Shown here: positions 23,972 through 36,137 of the stretch, one piece after another
Numbering within the stretch: position 1 is the first letter of the stretch
Layout: each line of letters starts with the position of its first letter
DNA from: Erodium maritimum
Taxonomy: Eukaryota; Streptophyta; Magnoliopsida; Geraniales; Geraniaceae
Direction of reading: 5' to 3'
DNA length: 64,000 bases
Assembly: GCA_963921825.1 (NCBI GenBank)
Contig: OY997588.1
Location: 11,112,001 to 11,176,000, forward strand
Notes under the pieces: generated by a model
Seen by the model: the letters and a program-made list of their open reading frames with translations, nothing else
Told to the model about the DNA's origin: nothing
Databases searched by the model: none
Program-made: the position numbers and the translations under genes

Positions 23972-25474
23972 GTCCTGTGACTTTCATCTGTGATTTGAAC
24001 CATTTTCAGAAAATAAAAGGAACAGGCTTCAAATGAGGGAGCGCAATTGGAGTGGTATAGAATATATAGTATGTCTTTGTTCATCATTTTCTTGGGAGAA
24101 GCCATATATCATGCACCATCCCTGTACTATGGCAATGAACATACAGATATTGTAAAGCAGTTTTGCTTATTCTCATGACTGAGGAATTCAATTTTCAATG
24201 GGCCATATGGTTACATAAAATTATTGTGTATACTAGTAGAGGGGTACAACATGTTCTTTTGATTGAACTTTCAATTATGTAGTTTATTTCTTTTGATTGA
24301 ACTATCAATTATGTAGTAAATACTGTTTGACATGAGTTTACTCATTTACACTCAACTGGTAGGATTTTTGTAATTATTCTTCAGATTACTCATTTACACT
24401 TAACTAGTAGGATTTATGTAATTGGTTTTTTCAGTAAAGTATGGTTCAATGAAAGCTATCCATTGTTTGACATATGAATCTGTATACCGCAGCTCAGGTC
24501 AAGTAACATACAGTATTCAATGATGGGAAGCTCTTTTACAAAGCAGTTCTCTTTGTGCAATTTGAGTAGTTTATGCCAATTGTCCACAGCTCAATCACCC
24601 AATCAGATCAGTTCAATGAACGAACAATTGGTTTCACAGTAACTTTTTTTCCCTTATAAAGTATCCGCACGAAGTCAAACAAAACAGATAGTGGAATGAC
24701 CAGCTAGCTACAAATAACAAACTAGGATAATGTGCTCTCCTGTCAAGTACCCTGAAAAAACAGTTGGCTCAGGAGTTGACTTTCTAGTCAGGAAAATGAG
24801 ATACACGCTGCTACCACAACTATGCATAGGTAAAGGGGGAAGAATCCAAAAAAAAAAGTCAAAACAATCATCACAAGTTAAATAGATATAGTAAAAAAGA
24901 AAGCATCAAAAAGCGAGTCAAACCAATCATCACAAGTCACAACCAACAAATATTGAACATGACCCAAAACAGTTGCAAAAAAAACATTCCATGCTTTCCG
25001 AAGTAGGATGACTCTTTACAATTCCACTTAACCGAAAACGAATCCAAAAATTGCAAGATCAATCAGGTTTCTCTCAAAAGTTGAAACCCAATCTTAAAGA
25101 CAAGCTGGCTAAGATATTTAACTTTGCAGTTCTAACTTCACAACCAATTCATTTCAATGAACTTCAAAAACTACATTGAGCAAGTGAAATGCAACAATAA
25201 CTTCAAAAACTACTAAATCATTTGACATTGAAGAAATTTAAGTACATAGAGCACAACATCTCTTGGGAGAGAACCTGAAGCTAATCCCACTTTCAGCTCT
25301 TATATCAGTAAATCTAAAGCCTAAATGATGCTGGGGAAAAGCCAGAATTGGGATACATTATAAGTGAAAAATATGCAAATCTGAAAAGGGCAAGTTAGCT
25401 CATCTTCACTTCACATTCTACATAACAGCAACTAAAGAGCAATCCCCCAACTATTCCTCCCTTGGCTGCAACAT
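23972..25474. other. Space between convergent tomosyn and HMGB genes
   Basis: Probable 3' UTRs of both genes lie at the ends. In between, two short tandem duplications occur at 24254-24425: TTCTTTTGATTGAACT.TCAATTATG twice, then CTCATTTACACT.AACT.GTAGGATTT twice. No other gene is seen. Confidence 0.5.
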
Positions 25475-26638
25475 TTACTCGTCATCGTCATCCTGAAATC
25501 AAATCCAAAACAGTAATTATTACTTAACCTCAAATCCAAGTTCATGCTTTTACTCATACCATAAAATATATCATTTTTTCAACAACAAACCTCTTCACTT
25601 CCATCATCACCATCTTCATCATCATCATGCACCTCAGACTTTGACTTGTCAGATTCCTCCTCTTCATCAGCGGAGTTTGTTCCAGCAGCCTGTTAGCGAA
25701 ACATTGAGCAATCATTATCAAAAAAGGAACCAAATCAAACATTTCTGACTTTTTTATGACAGTAATAGAAAGAGGAATCACCAGTTTCTTGTTGTAGGCC
25801 TCCATGTTTTTGTTGTATTCAGTCTTTCTTTTCTCAGCCTTTTGTACATAGGGTGCTTTCTCCTAACATTTTTCAATAAACAAAAAAATGACATGATCAA
25901 CTAGTGCATTTTACAAAATATGATGAATAAAAGCATGTAAATCAAAGTAATTATATAAAATATACAAATATAGTAACAGTTTTCATGAAGTACTCACAGC
26001 ATCTGACATGGACTTCCATTTGTCTCCACCGGCTTTGCCGACCTGATTGATTGAAAACATGACGATAAAAGAATTCATACACAAACGGAGCAGATGCAGA
26101 AACAGAAAAATCAGATCAGATCTCAGTTAAAAAAATGCATACCACGGAGACGGATTTGTTGTTAGGGTGCTTCTCCTTGTACGTGGTCCTAAATTCCTCC
26201 CTGTTGTTCATCAAATATAAACGGAAAGTCCATAATCAACACAAATTCCAACAAAAAAGAAAATTAACTGTTATTGAATCAGATCTACGCCAAATTGAAA
26301 TAGGAATATAGTCTCTCACATGAAAACGAAGAAGGCACTGGCAGGTCTCTTCGGCTTGTTTGGATCCTTCGCCGCTGCCTTCTCCTTTTTGGTCGGCTTC
26401 TTCGCGGCTCTCTCAGGAGCAGCGCCTTTCCTCTTCAGCCTGGAAACGACAAAAACAACGCTCAGCCATTCCGATACGCACAACAACAATAACAAAAAAA
26501 ACGAAAACACATAGCGTGCCAAAACAGCCGATCTGAGATCTGGATTTCACCAAATTTAGAAGGAAAAAACCACAAAAAACCTAGAAATGAACAACGGATT
26601 ACTTACTTGTTGTCGGCCTTTCCTTTGCCTCTGTTCAT
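25475..26638 (-). CDS. HMGB: HMGB-type high-mobility-group protein, 7 exons
   Basis: Minus-strand exons from 5' to 3': 26638-26607, 26439-26320, 26200-26143, 26042-25998, 25862-25782, 25689-25591, 25492-25475. They give 150 residues, the size of Arabidopsis HMGB2/3-class proteins. Residues 1-38 are a basic N-terminal tail. One HMG box spans about 39-108 (KDPNKPKRPASAFFVFMEEF ... DKWKSMSDAEKAPY). Residues 119-150 are an acidic tail of Asp and Glu. The protein bends DNA and remodels chromatin in the nucleus. The last coding exon holds only five codons plus stop (DDDDE). The head-to-tail order of basic tail, single box and acidic tail excludes ARID-HMG and SSRP1 types. Confidence 0.95.
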
Positions 26639-27326
26639 GGCGAATCCTGCACAAAAACGACCAACACGGTGAGAATCGGTCCGCGAGTCGGCCCGAGTGA
26701 GGGCGGCGTGGGGAGAGCGAGTTACCTCCTAGGGTTTACAGAGCGGCGATGAAGAGAAGAGGATGAGAGCAAAATGGAGAGAAGAAAAATGGAAAATATG
26801 TAAAGAGATAAAGGGTCGTTGGTGTGGGTGTGTTGTGTTGTGTTGGGCTGGCCGATGAAAAAGAGAGCGAAGGGTTTTTTGGGGCTAAACACAATAAAAC
26901 TGATTCACGAACGAATTGAAGTCCGGGTTTAGGCGGGATTTTGAATTATCCCCTCGCCACGTCACCTATCCGTGTGCTCTCTCCCTCTCCTTTGTGTTTC
27001 TTCCGGTTCGGATAAGCTACACGTGTGCTGAGTTCCCAGCTGAAATGACGATAATGGGCTTAAGTGTTGAGAGCGCCTTGGGGGAGGGTTGTTGAGGCTT
27101 CAATAATAGTGGGTATATCTCGACAGGCTTATGCCACGGATATTATTGCAACGAGGGTGTTTACGTAAATTCAGACTTTGATATTTGTTTAGGCGTTGAT
27201 GTTTACGAATCGGGATATATCGTATTTGTCAATTGCCACGTAGTTTTCAAATCATCACTTCGGATTGTACGGATAAAATCCGAGTAATAATTCTCAATTT
27301 CTCATACGAGTTTAAATCAAACATGA
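26639..27326. promoter_or_regulatory. HMGB upstream region with a G-box
   Basis: A perfect CACGTG sits at 27020-27025, about 380 bases upstream of the HMGB ATG, and a CCACGTCA motif lies near 26955. The first about 120 bases upstream of the ATG hold a probable 5' leader with TAGGGTTT. No TATA box is assigned with confidence. Confidence 0.35.
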
Positions 27327-27336
27327 TTATAAATAA

Positions 27337-28239
27337 GGAAATTTTCAATTTAATACCCTGACAAATTTTTATTTGCAATATAACACCCTAACATGTTTTT
27401 TTTGCATTATAATACTCTAACAAACTATTATTTTCAGTTTCATACCCAACCGTTAACTTTCCATCCAAAATGAATGGAAAGTCCAAAATACCCCTTGACA
27501 CCAATCAAATTTTCGAAACCTACCACGATAAATCAGATTTTTTATATATTCCAAAAACTTTTTTATATATAAAAAAATCAGTTTTTATATATTTCAAAAA
27601 TATTATTCTTATATAATTCAAAAAATCAGATTTATTTCAAAAAAATGTTTTAAAAAAACAGTTTTACATATTAAAAAAAGATTTTTATATATTTAAAAAA
27701 AATTATTTCAAAAAATAAGTTTTTATATATTTGAAAAATCAATTTTTATATATTTCATAATAACATTTTTATATAATTCAAAAAATCAGATTTATTTAAA
27801 AAAATATTTTAAAAGTCAGTTTTTATATATTACAAGAATCAGATTTTTTATATATTTTAAAAAAATCAGTTTTTATATATTTCAAAATCATATTTTTATA
27901 TAATTCAAAAAATCAGATTCATTTTTAAAAAGATTAAAATCAGTTTTTATATATTACAAAAAACAGATTTTTATATATTTCAAAAAATATTTTAAAAAAT
28001 CAGTTTTTATATATTTAAAAAATCAAAGGTTGAAGGTTGTTTTTGGTATTTTTTTTTTGAAAAAACAAGGTCATGTGCAAAGAACATGACCATTTTCCAT
28101 CCATTTTGGATGGAAAGTTAACGGTTGGGTATGAAACTGAAAATAATAGTTTGGTAGGGTATCATAATGCAAAAAAAAACATGCTAGGGTGTTATATTGC
28201 AAATAAAAGTTTGCCAGGGTATTAAATTGAAATTTTCTC
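27337..28239. mobile_element. Long-inverted-repeat (MULE-like, non-autonomous) element B, 903 bp
   Basis: The left end GGAAATTTTCAATTTAATAC and the reversed right end GAGAAAATTTCAATTTAATA start inverted repeats of about 190 bases. These include the inner block TTAACTTTCCATCCAAAATG and its complement near 28095. The centre is low-complexity, with many copies of CAGTTTTTATATATT. It is flanked by a perfect 10-bp duplication, TTATAAATAA, at 27327-27336 and 28240-28249 (12 bp if GG is counted). TSD size and TIR length fit Mutator-like elements. There is no coding capacity. Confidence 0.85.
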
Positions 28240-28254
28240 TTATAAATAAGGCTA

Positions 28255-29059
28255 TCTACAGAAAGGTCTCGTCGCCGTCGAATCGAATTGGATAGAAAAA
28301 TCGTTTTTTTTTTCTATTTATCGAATCCAAGTCTGATGTCACGTCGATTTGTCGAATCTGTTCTAGACGGTCTACGAATCTTTCGACTCACAAGGTCGTC
28401 GAATAGATCAACTCGGTGTTAACCATGCGAATCACCGAACGCCACGTGGTGACGTTTCGCAAGCAGACGCAGAAAAGGCGCGGCGATTCTGCCACGCTGC
28501 ATGGGTCAACATAATCGGTTGACCAGAAAAAAAGTAAATGAAAACAAAATTATAGGGATTCTTATAAATACATTGCACCCCAACACAACAAATCCCACAC
28601 ATTTTCTCTCAACTATCTCTGAATTCATCCAAATTCTCACTACATTTCTTGTGATCCCGTCTTGTGTTCATGCATTCATCGAGTAGTGAGGAGAATGATG
28701 TTGGTGAATTAGACTACGCAATGTTATGTGCAAGGACCCGAGAAGCAGAGGAAGAGATGTTGGAGGTTATACATGAAAAAGTTACGGAGGTCGAGGCTGA
28801 AGTGACGGACCTCGTCCAGGACAAGCAGAAAAGGCAATACATTTACAGAGATCTAAGTAGTGATCATGACTGGCTTATATTCGACTACTTTGTAGCTACT
28901 CCGTTGTACGATGCTAAAACGTTTCGGCGGCTTTTTAGAATGATGAAATATATGTACCACTCAACCAGCCTAAAAGTCTTGCCCAAAAATAATTCGCCTG
29001 ACCGCCTCCTTGAGACCAACCCCTTTAGGTATTTTTACTATCGTTGGACGCTCTAGCCC
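28255..29059 (+). pseudogene. PIF/Harbinger transposase N-terminal relic
   Basis: The ORF at 28664-29056 (130 codons) contains RQYIYRDLSSDHDWLIFDYF followed by ATPLYDAKTFRRLFRMMKYM. This matches the start of PIF/Harbinger (HARBI1-like) nucleases: R.YI.RD...GH..L..DYF...P.Y....FRR.FRM. The DDE nuclease part that should follow is missing; the frame stops at a TAG at 29054-29056. It begins next to the right end of element B. The upstream segment with repeated TCGAATCG motifs may be the element's 5' end. Confidence 0.6.
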
Positions 29060-29684
29060 TCGACAGATCCACACCGTTACCTCATTGATCCAACTAATTC
29101 ACGATGACGACTGTTGTTTTGGTGTTTTACTCATATCATGACTTCTAGTCTCATAACCCACGTACCCACGTATTATACTATTTACAGTACACAATAATAT
29201 TGACGATGATAAAATGTAATTTCTCTCGAGCTTGTCTTACCTTGAAAGAGGCCTAGGAAGATAAAATAAAACTAAAAGGCATTTGATATACTTCAAAATA
29301 TAATAAAAACCAGTATCAAATATCGTACAATCTCACATTAATTAAATATATTAATTTTTAAGTAGTAGTTTCTCATTTGATTTACTAGAGCCCAACCCAA
29401 AATGTGATTTATCAAACAAACAGAGCCCAGCCCAGATTGAGCTTGTGTACTCCAAATCAGGCCAGGTCCCAAAATCTGTCCGAGACGAACCGACCTCAAC
29501 TCCCCCAGTAAACTTCCCGGTTCGACCGGGCCCAAAACAGTTGCGGCCTCAAAAAAACAGCTCCTAATTTTCATCAACAATGGTAATGGCCGTGATGACC
29601 ACCTTTAAAAATGAGAAAGTGAACGATATATTATTGATCGACATTCAATTTCCGGTGAGCGTAAGAGAGGGAGAGAGAAACGCT
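29060..29684. other. Intergenic stretch upstream of GET1
   Basis: AT-rich DNA followed at about 29390-29530 by GC-richer, degenerate sequence with repeated GCCCAGCCC/CCCAACCC motifs of unknown origin. The 5' leader of GET1 probably starts within 29580-29684; several upstream ATGs (29580, 29586, 29595) are in frame with the main start. Confidence 0.4.
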
Positions 29685-32600
29685 ATGGAAGAAGAAACCG
29701 AAACCGTAATCGTAACCGAAGAACATAGAGGCTCCATCTCGGCATTTTTCATCTTCGCTCTCGTCGTCCTGTTCCAGTTCGGAACCAAGCGTCTCAAGCA
29801 ATTGAAGAAGGTAGTTTTCCTGATTTAAAAAAAAAAAATATTTCTTCATTTCAGATTTATGGCTCAATGGTAAGCCAATTTCGACCGTTCATATCGTTGC
29901 TGTGATGATTCGGAGATACCGGTTTGAAGATTTGATTTGATTTCATTTGGTTGCTGATGATTTTATAATATTTTGGTAATTTCTTGTCTGATTTGTTTGG
30001 AGTACACATTTCAGTTTTGGTCTCGTCTGTTAATTTTTGTCGTCAAGGAAGTGTTGATATACATGTTAAATTTGGTGTCCAGTATGTATATCATGTGTTT
30101 CTTCTAGGAAAAGCCCTTCCAAATTTTGTTGATCTGGTCTTTTGAATTTAAGGATAATAACTTGAATAGACTGGTTTTGTGCATGTTTGCTCTATGATAT
30201 AGGAGTATTGGGGATTTGAAGAATTTGGTATTCTTTTGCCCAGATTTGTTATTTTGAATTAAATCTGTAGATTAATGTAATTCTTATATCCACTGGTATA
30301 GATAATGGTGAATGATCTGTAGTAGTGTAGTTCATAAGAATCACATTGTGTGCCATTTGTTAAAACCGAGAAAGCCTTTGGAATAGGAGTGTATGTAACC
30401 TATAAAGTACGGTAACATACTGGTATTTAGTGGATAGGGAGAAAATACTAGGTTGACTAGATAATGCGATTCGCCTGTATTGATAATACACAGTTCAGGA
30501 TTTGATTAAATCTGGTCTTGAGAATAACTGCGTTACTTTAACAGTGAAGGTAAAGATATTTGACAGATACGCCATACCATTTATTTTTATTTATGATGTC
30601 TGCACTGTAAATAAATGAATCTGCTTTGCTGTTTTTCTTCTTTCAGATGGCTTCCATGAGTGCTACCGAAATCCAGTTACGTAAAGAAATAAAGCAACTC
30701 TTAAGAAATGCGAGCTCCTTCTCACAGTGAGTGTGGTACTTAGAGATCCATTCAAAGTCTTTTGCCTCTAGTGACTCCGTATACAATAAGGTTTTTTACT
30801 TTTAGGAGTATATCATATTTGATGCAAAAAATCATCTGTTTGGTGTTCACTTGAACATGGCAGGATATAACAATAGTTTCGAATCAAACTTTGTCTTTTG
30901 TTGAAATACTTTTTTTTCAGTATAAATGAGGGGTAAAATGATCTTCATGTTTTTTACTTGTGATGAATGGAATCTAATGTGCATTTCCTACTGTAAGTTC
31001 TTCTTTTGGTCAATGATTTCTGTATTGTTTTCTTAATGGGATAAAAACCTTTGATGACGGAAACTTTATGATTTTCAGAGAAGTTTTCAATGTGTTCTAA
31101 TCTAAACAACTTAATTTTGACTCAAATCCTACTGAACTTTTCTCTGGATTATGTTAGATAGTGTAATTGCTAATGACTAGGTATGACATAACATAAGTCA
31201 CTTATGGCTCATTTTTGCTGTTTGCAGACCATCAACATTTGCACAAGCTGCAAAACTCAAGAGGTTAGCTGCTGCTAAAGAAAAGGAACTTGCAAAATGT
31301 ATGTAGTTATGATGTTGATGTTGTTTACTTTGAGCCTATTTCTAGTTGTATTCCTTCATTTATTGGCACAGCGCACAACCATTTTTCCATTTATATTTAC
31401 CATCACAAGCACAAACTAGAACTATATTTTTGTGCACATTTTTTTATCGCCAATTCTTAATCTAAACCCTAACCTAATTCCATATGTAATTGAATTACCA
31501 AGATTTGAACTCAAGACCTCTCTCAACTCTCATATAGAAAGGAGCTCTTTACCACCTGACCCAACTTAAGTTGGTATATTTTTGTGAACATTGTTTGAAT
31601 TGTTTTTGACATTTGCCGCATTTGGGTATTATGTATGTGAGATAGTTGATGATTGGTGGGAATCTGAAATTGAAGGGTTGCAAGTAATGGTTCCTATAGT
31701 TTTTGTTTCATTAAGCATTAGTTTGAAGAATCCGTTTTGAACTTGATAATATAATGAACGTTAAGCTTGAAATATGAGCCAGAATTTCTAGATGTTGACT
31801 GTTGAGGTAACACTACAAAGTGTTTTAAATTCTCCTAGGTAATCAATGTTCAGTATTTCAAGATCTTATAGTAGATTCATTTTTTTTTCTTTACTCCCTT
31901 CACTTAGCATCCTTTCATCCCCTCTACAACTTCCATTTTATCTATACATTATTTGGGCAATGTTGTTATGAGGATCTCTTACAAAAGAAATATTAATCAC
32001 AGACAGCAGAGGTGGACCTACATAGTCTAATGGGCTGTCAATTGGGCAAATCCAGACTTTTGAACCCCTTCCACTGCCAATTTTTGCCCACTTGTTTATC
32101 CAGAACATAACATGAGATAAATAATATTGAAGTTGACTTAGACCACCAATCTGATGGCGAATGACATATACCAAAAGTAAATTGCAAAACATATCAGTGC
32201 AGAGTTTTTAAATCAGGTATATTGCCCCTCTGAACACATAAACCAATGCTAGTAGTTGACTATGACATGTGTCGGGTGGGGTGAGTGTCAACTTCTGATA
32301 TCTTGTTAGGTTCCTTACAAGTTATACATATTTGTTGAGTTTATGTTATGGTTGTATAAATAATATTTTTGCCTGACTTTTTGGATATTCATCATCTTCT
32401 TGTTGTTTGATTTGAATGTCATGCTAGTAGATGCTGATGAGACTCTTATTTCTAGGTCAAGCGTCAAACAAGAAGGATATAAAAATGTCATTTGGCTTGT
32501 ATCTGAAAGCTATTAAGTTCTCGAAGGTGGATCTGGTTTTATTAACACTTTACAAGTTTGCTCCTTTACTTATCACTGTTGTCCTAATAGGTTTACCTGT

Positions 32601-33440
32601 CTTATCCACATAGATCGGTCTCTATTTTATTCTGATTTGCTGGTTTTGGGGGAGTCCTGTTGCTGCCATATCTAGGCAACTTTTACGACCATGTGGTAAT
32701 TTTTGTTTTGTTTTGTTTTGTTTGTGAACTAAAGTTTAGCTCTGTGAATCTACTGTTACCATCATGCTGGACAAAAGTTATCCAGATAAGAGGACACTTT
32801 TGAGAAAAAATGGTGATGTTTCTTGATTGAAATTTATCTCTCTTTTTTCAGGAGAACTCCTGTCTTTTACAGGGGGAGGATCGTCAAATGATTATATTAT
32901 GGTAATTGACTTAGAATTTATGTCTGAGTTTCTATTATTTGATAAAGATGCCTTATCTGAAGTGTATTCTTAGGTCCCTCGTACCTACATACTTAGGGAA
33001 GAGTATTTAAGGGTTGATAAAGTTGTATGATGGCAAAGCAATACCCATGTCATGAATTTACTGTGTTTAGCATGCCATTTGCCGGATAAATTCTCTCTGA
33101 CTTCATTTTATGGCTTTGGACTTTGAACTCACACTCAGTACTTGTTTGCTCATCTGTTATCTTGCTCAATTCTGCAATGTCTCAAGCATTTAGGTTTCAC
33201 ATGATCTCTGTTACTTCAAAACATGTCTTATGGCCTCGAGCAAATGTATATATATTGCAATCAATTGTGCATGTTTCTTGCTGATGAAAAAAAAAATCAG
33301 CAAAAGAAAAGCGTTTCAAGCAAGGCATGTACCAGTCTTGATTCTGGATATATGATTGTGTGTAATTTCAGGTTGGTATCATTCCCTGGCTGGCGATATC
33401 AACCAGGGTAAGCAAGTTCTTCTGTCGACTCTTCAAGTAG
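29685..33440 (+). CDS. GET1: GET1/WRB-like receptor for tail-anchored protein insertion
   Basis: Exons: 29685-29810, 30647-30726, 31228-31298, 32456-32526, 32614-32695, 32852-32901, 33372-33440. They join in frame to 182 residues. TM1 lies at about 15-33 (SISAFFIFALVVLFQF). The cytosolic coiled coil runs about 44-100 and holds the conserved PSTFAQAAKLKR and AAAKEKEL. TM2 contains CWFWGSPVAAISRQLL, and TM3 lies near NDYIMVGIIPWLAIS. GET1 is the ER-membrane subunit that docks GET3 and inserts tail-anchored proteins, such as SNAREs. The start at 29685 (MEEETET) is preferred on length; an in-frame ATG at 29580 would add 35 residues. Three introns exceed 400 bases. Confidence 0.93.
31490..31575 (-). 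mobile_element. SINE-like tRNA-derived head in a GET1 intron
   Basis: The minus strand reads GGGTCAGGTGGTAAAGAGC (box A-like) and then, about 30 bases on, GAGTTCAAATCTTGG (box B-like). Spacing fits a tRNA-derived polymerase III promoter. Borders are not resolved. Confidence 0.35.
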
Positions 33441-34250
33441 AAGAAAAAGAAAAACAGCATAGTGAGTTAAATATGTGCAGCAGTAGAGTTGGAGAAGTAG
33501 TAGTTTTGGAAATGGAAATAAAGAAAAGGAAGATTCATGTCATTTGTTTCAGGTAAAGTATTCTTTGTATATGTCTATAAAATAAATTCGGAGTCCAAAT
33601 CAATGTGTAAATTTTTTTATCTTCATTCTAGGTCTTCGGATTTTTTCTCTTTTGCTAGAAACAAATTGTAGTAATATCATCTACTCGTGAAGATGATGAA
33701 GTGCAAGTAATAGAAAGCTGCAAGTGCAGATGTTATAATTTCACTATTCATGAATAAGAGAAAGTAGAAACCAAATGTATAAAACATAGCCAATGAGTTA
33801 GCAAGAACACATCAACTATGCTGTACTAATCAGACGATCACAGGGGATGAGGAGATGCTTCCCCTATTCTATAAGACCACCCAAAGTGGGGTCTTCTGTG
33901 CGTCGAATCGAACATCAAATCGGTAGTTTGTTTTGGGAAAAAGCCTAGAATCCTACGATTCTTGAGTTTAGACTGCAGAGCTCTTCTAGGGATTCGTCGA
34001 CCGTCGATTCGGTCTAATATCACGATTCTTCTATGGAGAATCGTCACGTGACATCAAATAATTTTAAAATATATTAAATATATTTTCGGCCCACCTTTTC
34101 CCACGAATCGGGTCGATTCGACCCACTTTTTCTCTGTTTTTTGTTTAATTAGACCAATATTAGATCGATTCGATCTAATCCAATTGTAGAAGGTCTAAGA
34201 GATGTTGTGTCGATAGTCACCTCACCTAAATGTGTGTATATATCTCCAAC
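33441..34250. other. GET1 3' region and a possible Harbinger-type MITE
   Basis: The GET1 3' UTR probably ends near 33700. From about 33877 to 34200 lies a non-coding segment with repeated TCGATTCG/CGAATCG motifs and a hairpin AAGACCACCCAAAGTGGGGTCTT at its left edge. The same motif style precedes the PIF/Harbinger relic at 28255, which suggests a related miniature element. Termini and target duplication could not be fixed. Confidence 0.35.
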
Positions 34251-35605
34251 AACAATTGTCTATCGTACCGTAGATGGAAAAGTCAAAAGGAGATTTCTAG
34301 AGAAAAGTGTTCTGACTTCTTTCTAGAAAACAAATCCTAAAGCCCTCTTCCTCAGCCCGCCGTCGCTTGCTTCCTCCCTTCGTGGGCGATGTCTACCTCC
34401 GCGGAGGTCGCTAGCGGTGGTCTCCCTTTTCCTTATGCCCGTTCACAGATCTGTTCGTCCGCGTTGATATGGTGGCTCTTCCTTTCGTGTGGCCACAGTT
34501 GAAGCTCGGCGGTTCATGTTCTCTGACAGCGAGGCTCCTCAGATCTGGTAGTGGAACGTTCTTCCTCATCTTCTTTGGCATGGATCTTCGTAGATCTGGA
34601 CAAGTCTCCTCCCCTGCTCATCGGTTCGCGTTTTCGCCGTCGTTCCTCTCCGTTCGTGTCTTGGCTCGGTAAGGGTCAGATTCCTGGCTACTGTGCTCTG
34701 CCACTCTTAGGGCCTTTATGGTCGCGCTGCAGACGTGTCGTCTGGCTGGGTCGTGCTCCAGGAGGACAGATCTGACCGACTATTAGGTCAGCCTCGCTCA
34801 AGGTTATACATGTCTTCTTTCTTCGGGGAGTTTTCTTGGTAATGGCTGGAAACGTTTTGAGGACACGGGGCGTAGTCCGGCCTTTTGGCTTCGGGATTGA
34901 GGGTCTACTCCTAGGAGGATTCTGGTCTGATCCCTTCCTTGTATGATATGTCTTCTTCCTCTATCTCTTCACTTGCTCTCCCAAGCTTTTGATTTCACTT
35001 CTTCTCGATCAAGGTGTGGTGCGAGCTCGCCGGTTAGTGGGTGACTCCGTCAGTAAGGGTTTAGGGCTTCTTTCTGCCCGCTTCAGAAGTCATTAGTTTG
35101 GGCTGATTTGGTGCTAGAGGTAGGCTTAGCTGTTTACAGTGTTAGTCGCCGACAATTAACGTCTGCCATTTTCTTTGATGAGGGATGACAAGTCTAATGA
35201 GCAGAAAGATGGGATTCTTCTTCAAGGTTAGGGATTAGGTCTTCTGTTTGTTGGCGCCGACAGATTGGAAGCTTCCTCCCCTAAAAGTGCTTCATGGTGG
35301 TTACATCTGGGTGCTCAAGACCTTTTTTTTCAAAATTATATGCTTAATGTTTGTCAAATTTGGATTTTAGATCCTTGTTTTTTTACGAGTGATTTTTCTG
35401 GTTGTTGTGTTGTTAGTGGTGTTGTGGCTGGTTTGTCTTCTTAGTTGGTTGTCTTCAGGGTTTGCATACCCTTCATCTTTAGTTGCTTTGTTTAGTTTCT
35501 GGTTTGGCCCGTGTTGACAGTGTTGTTCTTTTGTATCTCCTCTTTTCCCTTGAAAGAGGTTTAATTTAAATATGTTTTGCTGATAAAAAAACAATTGTCT
35601 ATCGT
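34251..35605 (+). mobile_element. 1.32-kb non-coding retroposon with a 16-bp target duplication
   Basis: AACAATTGTCTATCGT occurs at 34251-34266 and 35590-35605. Between them, 1,323 bases start with a CTAGAAAA-containing leader, become GC-rich (CCGCCGTCGC, AGATCTGG motifs), turn T-rich and end TTTTGCTGATAAAAA. A long target duplication plus an A-rich 3' tail is the mark of target-primed reverse transcription by LINE machinery. No reverse transcriptase or other long ORF is present, so it is a non-autonomous retroposon or a processed copy of an unknown transcript. Confidence 0.75.
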
Positions 35606-36137
35606 GCAATACCATAAAAGTGATGTTTTATTGTTCTTTCGATAATTACAACACTGAACAAAAGGAAACATAAATGAAAGTGATTTGATTTATAAATGTG
35701 ATGTTTTATGTGTAATCAGATATATTTTAGTTTAACTATTTGCGATAATAAATATAATTTGTAGTTATATTGTCATTTAAAATTGACGAAATTGTTGTAG
35801 TTTAGGGGCCTTCGGCGGCTCGTGTTTTGGGACTCGTATCACATGTTCTAGGGCTCGAATCAGAAGAGCCAGGTTGTGCCGCCAGATTCGATCCCGACCA
35901 GACCTACAACCAACAACTCAAGGATATGGATGAAAAACATCCTGATGTAGACCCGATACTCCCGATCTAATGGGAGACTAAGCAGGGCGAGGATATTTTG
36001 GGTTTTAATTGGGGATATGACGCTTTTGGTCGGGGATGGGGAGAACATGCTTCGGCCCGACCGATAATATTTATTTATATATCATAGTAAATTCAAATAA
36101 CAAAATTGATACGTTCTCAAATAATTCTATTTGAGAT
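35606..36137. other. Intergenic stretch, origin unknown
   Basis: AT-rich to about 35800, then a GC-richer segment (35800-36055) with paired CGG-rich ends (GGCCTTCGGCGGCTC at the left, TTCGGCCCGACCG at the right). It may be a small element. No target duplication, gene or tRNA was found. Confidence 0.3.

Noticed and set aside
26316..26522. Plus-strand 64-codon ORF overlapping the HMGB exon
   Set aside because: It is antisense to a splice-supported HMGB exon; its composition follows from the basic tail codons.
35940..36000. Possible 5S rRNA fragment (GATACTCCCGATCTAATGGG...)
   Set aside because: Only a few short words match, and the internal control region is not present in order.
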